This document shows positions 56,095 through 64,000 of a stretch of DNA of 64,000 nt, piece after piece (position 1 is the first letter of the stretch; each line of letters starts with the position of its first letter). The translations under genes and the position numbers were made by a program. Under the pieces are notes generated by a model. It had not been told where the DNA came from and made no database searches. It was given only the letters and a program-made list of their open reading frames with translations. Source of the DNA: Silene latifolia (Eukaryota; Streptophyta; Magnoliopsida; Caryophyllales; Caryophyllaceae); the NCBI RefSeq assembly GCF_048544455.1, contig NC_133538.1, positions 147,356,922 to 147,420,921 of the forward strand, read 5' to 3'.

Positions 56095-56800
56095 CCTGCA
56101 TGTGACACCGACCACAAACCCGAATGTATGCATTTGACAAGAAATCGAATGTCATAAAAGTGCAAATATGATGAACATGCTATGCAAGGAGTACTAATCT
56201 CAATTCCTAATGAACTGGTCATGAATGTCACCAGTTATGGGCTCTAAATCCCAGAAAATGTAAAGTAGGTTGCCAATTTATCAGGTCAAGTCTAAACAGT
56301 CAGCTATAATTGAAAAAAACTCGTAGACTATGCGTATGACAAAGCTAATAACTGTCAATAGAAGTGCAAGGCTCAAGTAAAATGACAAGTTATAGTGCAA
56401 TATCATCACGAAAATCAACCGTTCCGACTCAGCCTATATGCAAAATAAACGTGAATATTTTTTGAATTTTTGAAATTATTCTAATTTTGTTTAGGTTTTT
56501 TGAATTTAAATGAAATAAATAAATAATGCAAGCTGAAAATATAAACGTGAATGCAAAACAAATACAAATGCAGACTCAAAAGGATGCAATACCCACCCCA
56601 AACCAAAACGGACAACGTCCTTGTTGTCCTCCAGCATACACCAGCAAATATATACAGGGGAACGGGAGTATACAACCAATAAAGAATGAATAACAATAAA
56701 ATAAAAAGGATACAAAATAAATAAAAGAGCGAGAATAGACATACAAAACACGAACTTCCCCAAATCAGCCTGAAAACTGGGGAAGTGAGTAGACCAGCAG
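56095..56800 (-). other. Athila-2 region downstream of ORF1-type gene
   Basis: AT-rich and non-coding; text around 56150-56440 (GACTGGTGACATTCATGACCAG on minus) is colinear with Athila-1 at about 10590-10930, which marks it as conserved Athila 3' sequence. Confidence 0.65.
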
Positions 56801-58807
56801 CTACTCGTCAGCCTCCTCCGTCACGTCCTCCACCGTCACAGTGTAGTTCGGATCCACCTCCTGCTCTCTCCTCCTCCTCTGCTCAGCTCGAGCTCTCTCC
56901 GACGCTGCCACCGGGTCCTCGTCCTCCTCCTCCTCACTAGCAGGCTCCAGGTACCCCTCAGCTGGGTACCGATAAAAGGAAGGGTGTGGCCAACCCTCTG
57001 GGATGGGATAGTGTCGCCTCATGTGATACTAGTATAGAGAGAACAAAGTCAAAGCTATGTCCCGCTCCATACGAGCCTGTCTCTCTGCAATCTCAATCAA
57101 CAAACCGTCATGACGCCCTTGGTCCAGGACCGAGGACGCCTCAAAGGGTGGAGGAGGTACATAATTAGCCGGTAGGAGTGGCTGTGTCTGTGTCTGGTCA
57201 GCAGGCGCGGGAGTAGGAGTAGGAGTAGGGATTAGGGTAGGTGTGGTCGTGGAAGTCTGGCCACCCATGGAAGGTGCAGATCCCTCTCCGGTCTCAAGTC
57301 TACGCCGCTTCTTAGCGGCGGGTAAGGTAGTAGGTGGGCGGATCTGGAAGTGGTACTCGGGTATAGGTGGTGGTCGGGCGCCCCGTGCAACAGTGGGCAA
57401 AGGGGCGAGACGAGGCAGGGTGTCACAAGGAAGGTCTACTGACAGGGAACCATCTATCTTCCGTGTCCGGTAGTCTGTGGTTAGCCAAGTTTGAGAGTGC
57501 ATGTCAGCTAGGCTCAGATACCTATCACCGTCTATATAAGGTAAGTCACGAGGCAAGACGGGGAGGAGAGAACGGGCAAGAAAGGTGGCTATGCCACCGC
57601 AGACGATAGTGCCCATGAGCTTCTCTCCCTGAGCCTGAAAGTACTTGGCGGTCAAATAAGCGATGTAGAGGGTAAAGGGACTCTCGCCGTCGATGTTCAG
57701 GTAACCGCCTAAGATGGAGAGCTCGTTGTTGTTGATGTTGTTTGGCTCCTTTCGGCCAAAAATAGTACTTCCCATCAGTCTGAGGAAGTAACGGGCGGGG
57801 GAAAGATGGACCTGGGCGAGCTTTCACTCGTGAAAAGGAGTCTGTGCCAAAGCCCGCCAAAGCAGACTAATGACCTTCCTAGGGGCAACAGTGGCGCCCG
57901 TAAAGGAAAGGCCGAGTCGGGTACCAAACTCCTCTAGTGTCATAGAAAAGGTCCGGTTTATACAACCGGAAGGACACAGAAATACTAGTGGGGACAACAT
58001 CGTGTGCTCTGGAGGAGAAGGTAAAGGAGCTGAGGAACTCAAGGCTCATCTCCCTAAAGGTGTGGTCACTCATGGTAATAAGTCCGGTCATCCCCGTGCC
58101 CCGTAGAAGCTCAAAGACTGGCTCATAGAAGCCGAGCCTCTGAAGTGACGTACGGCAAAGAAAGCGCGTAGGGAGAAAGTCACAATCAACTAAGTTAGAA
58201 AATCTAGTACGATGTACACCATTAACAAAAATTACCTGCGGGTACTCAGGGTGGGAGTCGAGGGTGTCGTCCACTCGAATCGTAACACGGCCAGCACCAG
58301 GTGTAGCACGACCACGACCGCGGCCTCTAGAACCTGAAGTAGAAGACCGTCCAGTGACGGTACGAGGAACTAGGCCGCTCTGAAGGCAGTTGTGACTGCA
58401 TGTGAGTCCGCCACAGGGGTGCTCACCGTGGCTAAGGTAGAAGCTGTAGCTGCAATAGTAGATGTAGCAGAGATTGCCACTGAGGAAGAAAGGCTAGCAG
58501 CTGTGGCTGAAACGGAGCTAGCAGCAGTGCTAACAGGTGTAAAAACAGTACCGGCAGCGGAAACAAGGAAAACAGAGCCATTGGCTGCGGTACTAGCAGG
58601 TACGGAGGCGGTGGTGACAGCAGGGACCACCGTCTCAGGCAAGGACAGACTGAAAATCGAGCTAGTGGAAGGCACAGAGCTAGAATCCATCATAAACAAA
58701 TAGGGCAGGGGAAATTGATAAGAAAACAGCATGAAAACAGCGTGAAAACAGCATGAAAATTTCCCTAAACAGTCGAGATTTTCGACTGGCAGCCCTAATT
58801 CCCACAA
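56801..58807 (-). pseudogene. Athila-2 ORF1-type protein in env position
   Basis: Minus strand. N-terminal Ser/Thr/Ala-rich part (from the Met near 58690, MDSSSVPSTSSIF), an Arg/Gly stretch, then TRFSNLVDCDFLPTRF ... ELLRGTGMTGLI (58274-57879). After a frame change near 57950: MTLEEFGTRLGLSFTGA. After another: STIFGRKEPNNINNNELSILGGYL (57775-57029) with a Pro/Thr-rich tail, and an acidic C-terminus (57022-56801). The GRKE/ELSIL text and order fit the Athila ORF-1 family found between pol and the 3' LTR. No clear membrane segment. Three or more frame breaks. Confidence 0.65.
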
Positions 58808-59868
58808 TTCTCCTCAAATAATTCGAATAAAACAAGTAAACAGTGATAGGGTGCGTGTAACATGCATTAATGGCAGCAAAACAGTCATGAAAGACCCACA
58901 TTTTGGTCGAAAAATTCGACTAACAGGAGCCCTAGTCACAAATTTCTCACAAAAATTTGAATTAAACATGTAAATATCAATGAGGTACCGGACTTAATCA
59001 TCAAGTAAGACAAATTGGGCAAAGAATTACATTTATAGTCGAAAAATTCGACCCAATAAGGAATTTCGAAACCCTAATTCCTAATTCACTTCATAAAAAA
59101 CAAAATTAATGAAATTAAAATGCAAAGAAGTATTGGAATTACTTACTTGATGATGAAGAACCTACAAATAGCAATTAATCGACAATCAACAAGCAAATTG
59201 GGCGATTTTTGACCGAAAAACCCTAAAACCTCTAATTGACTGTGTAAAACAACAAGAATCAAAGAGGAAATAGAGGGAAAATGACTATTAATTCGCAAGG
59301 AACAAAATGTAGGTGGTGGATTTGGTAAATGGGCAAGAAAAATGGAGGATTTGGGGGTTTTTTTGATCGCAAATAATGGGGGTAGAACGAGACAATGAAA
59401 GAAGAAATGAAGTAATAAGAAAAAGAAGGAAGTTAAAGAGACTCCCTGCGTGTCCTTTGCAAAATCACTCGATCGAGTGGTTTAAAACTACTCGATCGAG
59501 AACTTCTTGTATGCATCCACTCGATCGAGTAAAAAGTTACTCGATGGAGTACTACCCTTTTTTGCTTTTGTCGATCGAGCAATAAGAAACCATTCGATCG
59601 ATAAACTTTCACTTGATCGAGTAAAAATTTCACTCGATCGAGCTCTTTACCTCGTGTAAGCCATTGAATTTGCGTGTAATTCCCCAAACCTGCATAAAAA
59701 CACTAGCAAAAATATCCCAAAATACCAAATATGAAAAGTAACAGTCTATAGTCTTCTAATCTATGCTAAAAATGTCTAAACTCTAATTGTCCTAATTAAA
59801 AGCAATAAACAAATCCAAAAGAAATTAAAAATTGTTTATACAATTTGTTACATGGGGCATTTCCCCGC
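58808..59868 (-). other. Athila-2 non-coding gap where RT to integrase would lie
   Basis: About 1.06 kb between ORF1-type gene and protease. No RT, RNase H or integrase motif in any frame. Contains palindrome array 6. Repeated TCGAAAAATTCGAC-like short palindromes near 58913 and 59040 are unrelated to the array core. Confidence 0.7.
59469..59641 (-). repeat. Palindrome array 6, non-coding
   Basis: Cores or variants start at 59469, 59492, 59521, 59541, 59571, 59594, 59613 and 59634. In element direction the spacings are 21, 19, 23, 30, 20, 29, 23, again ending 30, about 20, 29, 23 as in the LTR arrays. Confidence 0.95.
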
Positions 59869-60960
59869 TCACTTCTCAAACCAATTCAGTAGCCCCTCGA
59901 AGGGCTTCTGACTGAAGGACGTCACCTCAGCAACATTAATCGTCCTCTTCAATTTCCATGAGCTTGAACTTGAATCGTTAAGAGGAGAATAGTTGACGTC
60001 CACATACGCGCGAACTTTTATCGTCCTTACTCCTTTCTCACCAGCTTTAACATCATCACTCCCACTTTGACTGACATTAATCACATAATAATCATTGACA
60101 GCTCCTTTATTATTTTCATCTGTACCTGCAGCAAGGAAAACAAATGAACTTTCCTCCTTTTTGCTCTCAATCTGAGGCGGTGGGGTCACGATAGCAGCAC
60201 AATATTCCAAATCTTCATTTGGAGTGTCAATAGGAGGGTCAGTAGAAGAAAGGGAATTACAAGGCTGAGCTTGCATGGGAGCCCTTCGGGACTTACACTG
60301 ATGGAATATCAATTCCTCGTCCCTAACCTCAAAAGTCAATGTCTTGCCCTCGACGTCTATCACTGCACGAGCAGTGAATAAAAATGGTCTCCCTAATATA
60401 ATAGGGGTATGGGTCTCTTCGGGGATGTCAAGTACAACGAAGTCAACGGGAATAAAGAACCTCCCGATCTTAATAGGTATGTCTTCTATGACACCTAGTG
60501 GCCGTGATATACTACGGTCGGACATCTGAGCAGTCATATTGGTGCAATTAAACTTGGTCAAACCAAGTCTCCTAGCAAGAGACAGCGGTAAGACACTCAC
60601 GCTAGCGCCAAGATCACATAACGCGTTATCAATTAAGTGGGTGCCAATGTGACACGGAATCGAAAAACTACAAGGGTCTGACTGTTTGGGAGGTAACTTA
60701 TTCTGAACTATGGCCGTACCTACCTCGGTCAAAGCTACCGTCTCATGATCGTTAATGTGCCTCTTACGTGATAGAATTTCTTTCATAAATTTAAGGTAAG
60801 AGGGTACCTGTGTCAGCAATTCGGCGAATGGCACAGTGACTTTCATGCTTTTCAGGAGTTCGGCAAATTTGACGAATTGTTGATTAACCTTAGTACTCTG
60901 CAAACGCCTCGGGAAAGGCACCGTGATGGGTATCTCGAGCCCTTTGTTCCTCTCTTCCAA
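59869..60960 (-). CDS. Athila-2 protease-containing frame
   Basis: Minus strand, 363 codons, open. An N-terminal gag/protease linker (FAELLKSMKVTVPFAELLTQVPSYLKFMKEILS) is followed by an Athila-type aspartic protease: active-site loop ALCDLGASVSVLP (about residues 115-127; Leu in place of Thr is usual for Athila) and the ILGRPFL segment (about residue 190). The frame ends GLLNWFEK with no RT fused to it. It is separated from gag by a frame change near 60970. If expressed at all it would need frameshifting from gag. Confidence 0.75.
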   Translation of the reverse strand: MEERNKGLEIPITVPFPRRLQSTKVNQQFVKFAELLKSMKVTVPFAELLTQVPSYLKFMKEILSRKRHINDHETVALTEVGTAIVQNKLPPKQSDPCSFSIPCHIGTHLIDNALCDLGASVSVLPLSLARRLGLTKFNCTNMTAQMSDRSISRPLGVIEDIPIKIGRFFIPVDFVVLDIPEETHTPIILGRPFLFTARAVIDVEGKTLTFEVRDEELIFHQCKSRRAPMQAQPCNSLSSTDPPIDTPNEDLEYCAAIVTPPPQIESKKEESSFVFLAAGTDENNKGAVNDYYVINVSQSGSDDVKAGEKGVRTIKVRAYVDVNYSPLNDSSSSSWKLKRTINVAEVTSFSQKPFEGLLNWFEK

Positions 60961-60980
60961 TGTATCGGCCGGATGAAGCT

Positions 60981-62876
60981 CTAAATCCTTCGATCGAGAC
61001 TTCTTTTCTCTCGAACGAGGTCTTTCAGGCGATGTTTCACTCGATCGAGCACTAGCAGGCTCTCGATCAAGGTCTTCTTTGTCAGCAGCACTCGATCGAG
61101 CAAAAAATCACTCGATCGAGTAGAATCTTCAGTAAAATCATTCGATCGAGCAGTTTTATTTACTCGATCGAGCTCTTCTCTTTCCCGTTCACTCGATCGA
61201 GCAGAAATTCTATTCGATCGAGTCCTTTCTTCAGCATTTTTACTCGATCGACCCCCAGAAACCAGTCGATCGAGTATTTTCTTTGTCGTTAGCTCTTTTT
61301 CTTCAACAGTGCGCTGTTCATCAGCAATAATTACCTCATTCGGGTCTGATTTCAACAATTCCGGTCCCTCATATGAACGACCGCTTCTCAGATTTATTAA
61401 ATTCACCGTCTCGTGCGGATTCTTATCAGCTTGTGACGGTAAATGTCCCGGTTTCCTTGTGGACTGGTTTGCGGCTAACTGGGCAACTTGAGTTTCAAGT
61501 GACTTGATAGATGCATCTTTTTGTTGGTCACTTAGCTGCCACTGCTTTGTCAAAGACTGCAACATCATCTTTAACTCACCTATCTCACTTACCCCACCAG
61601 AAGATGATGCACCTTGATTAGGTGTAGGAAAGGAAGGAGGCTTCTGAAAGCCTTATTGAGCCTTATGAGGAGGGACATATGGCTGTTGCTGCTGTGGAGG
61701 AGGGGTAGGATTGAGCACATTTTGACTTATCCACCTCAAACTGGGATGGACTGCCCCTTGGTTATTATAATAAGAACCCCCTCCTTGCCTGTATTGTTGA
61801 AAAGCAAGGACCTGTTCCTTCTCTGTAAGATAGCCAACAGCAGTGTGACCGTCGTTGCTCCCATACCTCTCAAATGTGACAGCTTCTCCTCTAGTGATAA
61901 AATGAACCGTTTGAGGCTCCCCAGCAGAATGCAGCTCCAACTTATCAAACCTAGCATTCATGGCTTCCAGCTGAGCCACAACTTGCTTATCGACTGCATG
62001 AACTGTTCTAATACCATCCCTCGGGTTCCCATACTCGGCACAATGGGTCGCGATCTCCTCAATAATCACCCATCCCTTATCATCATCAGTATTCTTTTGA
62101 AATCTTCCGTTGGATGAGGCGTCAAGAATAGCTCTGTGATCATCAAACAGCCCATTGTAGAACTGATTGGACAAGAACCACGGATCAAAACCATGGTGAG
62201 GAAGAGACCTCACCAACCTCTTGAACCGGCACCAAGCTTCATAAAAGGTCTCATCAGGTGCCTGTTTGAAACTAGTGATCTTGGCCCTCAGCTGATTAGT
62301 GCGCTGCGGAGGGAAATATCTCTTATAAAAAGCAAGAGCAAGGGTCTCCGAGTTAGTAACCCCTGCGGCCGCGCGGTCCAAGTCAGTCAGCCACTCCCTG
62401 GTTGAGTCAATCAAAGAAAAAGGAAATAACACCACCTTAATCTTGTGTTGAGTTACCCCCTTTGTGGCGGGGATAGTGGAACAGTAGTCCGTAAAGACCT
62501 CCATATGCTTCCTCGGGTCTTCACCTGCCATACCTCTAAAGATATTTCTCTCCACCAGATTGATATAGGACGAACGGATGTCAAATTTATTCCCATCCTC
62601 GGTCTGGAGATTGAAACCTTTGGGTATAGATGATGCTTTAGGCTCCGAATGACTTGCAATATTCGGCATCTTTACTGATTGGTTTACAGAACTGAAAGTG
62701 TCTTCTTCAAAAGGCGATTTTTCTGTAAATAGGAAATGCTGAAGTTCGGGTTCGAAAATACTCAAGGCTTCCATTTGTGATTCTCTTTGCAGATGGAGTC
62801 TATGCCTGAACAGTCTCTCTGGCTCAGAATCAGCTGAAACTAACTCCAACCTGTTTGACCTGGGCATACACAACAC
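60981..62876 (-). pseudogene. Athila-2 gag with one stop codon
   Basis: Minus strand. 407 codons from MLCMPRSNRLELV to a TAA at about 61653, then the same frame continues for 195 more codons to 60981. Capsid text: FDIRSSYINLVERNIFRGMAG, DPRKHMEVFTDYCST, KIKVVLFPFSLIDSTREWL, FYKRYFPPQRTNQLRAKI, FYEAWCRFKRLVRSLPHHGF. After the stop: coiled-coil-like LTKQWQLSDQQKDASIKSLE, VNLINLRSGR (typical Athila), then the palindrome-encoded LDRV/RSS section. One substitution would explain the break. Confidence 0.88.
60990..61273 (-). repeat. Palindrome array 7, inside gag frame
   Basis: Twelve cores or variants start at 60990, 61011, 61041, 61063, 61092, 61112, 61142, 61164, 61193, 61214, 61244 and 61266: six pairs repeating every 51, 51, 50, 51, 51 bp with 20-22 bp within a pair. 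Longest and most regular array in the window. It encodes alternating LDRV and RSS/RSN words. Confidence 0.97.
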
Positions 62877-62966
62877 TGAAAGAAAATGAATAAGAACTGT
62901 CTCAAGGAATAAAAATTCCCTGAGACGGATAAAATAAACGAAACAAAAATAGATAGGGCAATTGCC

Positions 62967-62984
62967 TCCCCGGCAACGACACCA
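62967..62984 (-). other. Athila-2 primer binding site
   Basis: Minus strand TGGTGTCGTTGCCGGGGA, five bases from the LTR. It matches the tRNA-Asp site with two changes. Confidence 0.75.
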
Positions 62985-62989
62985 AAATT

Positions 62990-64000
62990 TGACAGGGCTG
63001 TCGTATACCTATTAAAAATAACTAACTAAACTAACTTTATACCTAGGGAAGTCAGGTCGATCTCCTCAGAGAGGCAAGATATCTGTAAGAGTCCGTCTAT
63101 TTGGTCACAAATGGGGGGTTTGTAATTAGTTTTCTAAACTAAAAGATTTAAAGGAAGAGAAGCAAGGAAAGAGCAATAAAGACAGAAAATGAGAATAAAC
63201 TATCAATAGAGAGGGGACATGTCAGGATTTTGGTTCACTACGGTAGTCCAGTGACTCAACTGTAAACAACTTAGATAAATTACTACGAGAGGGATATGGA
63301 AAGGTCCTTCCGGTCCACTTTCTACCCTAAATTCCCACTAACTTAACTTCCGTCCTCGTCAGGGTAGTCTACTGTTCATAACAGGCCTATTTAGTCCAAT
63401 CTTCTGATCCAGGATTAAATTTAACCAGATTAAAAGGGTGACTCAGAAGCGTGCAGTCAACTAAGTCGGTAAATACAGTTATATTGCTATGGGGACAGAG
63501 TCTCACAATTAATTCATCTAACCTATTTACTATATCGTCACATTTCTACCGTAGACCCCCTAATCGTAACATGAAACATATTTAGCTACTCATGCTATTA
63601 ATATTATCAAAACTAATAACAATGAAATAACTAACATTAAACATAATGAAATAATAATAAAATTGCATAAAAGAATCAGGGCAGAAATTAAAGAGAATAA
63701 AACAAGTAATTAAAGTAATCAAAATGAAGAATTAAGATTAAAAGAGAGTAAGGGATTACAATCGCAAGAATCCGGCATAAAGAACAACTAAATCCGAGCG
63801 AGAAAATCCGAAAGCAAAAGTTACAGTGAAGGAGAGAAAGCAACGTAGTGTTTACAGTGAAAGATGAATGAGGAGATAAAAACTTAATGCCAATGACCTA
63901 GTTATTATGCGTTTAAATAGAAAAATTACTAAGTCCATAAGCTAAAAACAAGTTCACGGACTAATTAAAGCCCATGAAAGACAAAACCACTCGATCGAGC
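62990..64000 (-). repeat. Athila-2 5' LTR, cut by window end
   Basis: 1011 bp of an LTR of about 1.5 kb (no SINE). TGACAGGGCTG at 62990 matches 42861. The first palindrome core of its array is at 63991, the rest outside. At that core this LTR has the intact TCGATCGA where the other has TTGATCGA. Confidence 0.92.

Larger units (their letters stand above)
42861..64000 (-). mobile_element. Athila-2: minus-strand Athila-like element, non-autonomous
   Basis: 3' LTR 42861-44517, polypurine tract 44518-44540, primer site 62967-62984 and 5' LTR from 62990 past the window edge. On the minus strand the order is gag, palindrome-rich linker, protease, non-coding gap, Athila ORF1-type (env position) protein. 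No RT, RNase H or integrase is present: only about 1.1 kb separates protease from the ORF1-type region. It is interrupted by a Tat element and, in its 3' LTR, by a SINE. It shares LTR head, primer type, 3' region and palindrome arrays with Athila-1 but is a distinct subfamily. Confidence 0.9.

Noticed and set aside
58392-58703. 103-codon plus-strand Ala/Glu/Val frame
   Set aside because: Shadow of the Ser/Thr/Ala-rich N-terminus of the minus-strand ORF1-type gene, which has the better context.
42861-64000. Athila-2 ORF1-type gene as proof of an infectious, retrovirus-like element
   Set aside because: The position fits, but no signal peptide, membrane segment or cleavage motif is visible and pol is absent.

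Overview
This window is a repeat-dominated stretch of a plant nuclear genome, almost certainly a eudicot. It is AT-rich and consists of nested LTR retrotransposons, Helitrons, LINE and SINE copies and MITEs. I found no intact host protein-coding gene, rRNA or tRNA gene. The species cannot be named from the sequence.

Layout. 1-5653: 3' part of an old, frameshifted Ty1/copia element (Copia-1) with its 3' LTR. 5654-25471: head-to-tail Helitron-like units A-D. They carry two copies of a tRNA-derived SINE, and unit B is split by a 9.5-kb Athila-like Ty3/gypsy element (Athila-1, 6872-16420, target duplication AATAT). Athila-1 is itself split by an L1-type LINE (10996-14064, 16-bp target duplication). 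25472-32600: unassigned DNA, then a terminal-inverted-repeat transposon broken by a Harbinger-like MITE and by Copia-2 (27205-32458, identical 230-bp LTRs, target duplication AGATA). 32600-36690: more MITEs, a poly(A) retroposon and a Helitron terminus. 36697-41806: Copia-3, whose LTRs are identical once a Stowaway-like MITE in the 5' LTR is subtracted (target duplication ATACG). 41812-42860: unassigned, with one exon-like minus-strand segment. 42861-64000 and beyond: a minus-strand Athila-like element (Athila-2), split by a minus-strand Tat-lineage element (45528-56089, target duplication ACCTC) that carries an antisense ORF on the plus strand.

Most notable signal. The two Athila-like elements, and no other element here, carry arrays of a 12-bp palindrome (ACTCGATCGAGT, core TCGATCGA). 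The copies sit at alternating centre spacings of about 21 and about 30 bp, a 51-bp period. The sequence between palindromes differs from array to array. Arrays occur in the LTRs, ending about 71 bp upstream of a TATA box, inside the gag-derived reading frames, and in non-coding internal DNA. The spacing fits about 2 and 3 turns of B-DNA and is kept across two diverged subfamilies. This looks like a multi-site recognition element and not a coding or simple-sequence feature.

Function. Both Athila-like copies lack reverse transcriptase, RNase H and integrase, so they look non-autonomous. The Tat element and all three copia elements are damaged. The two copia elements with identical LTRs are recent insertions, yet both have broken reading frames.
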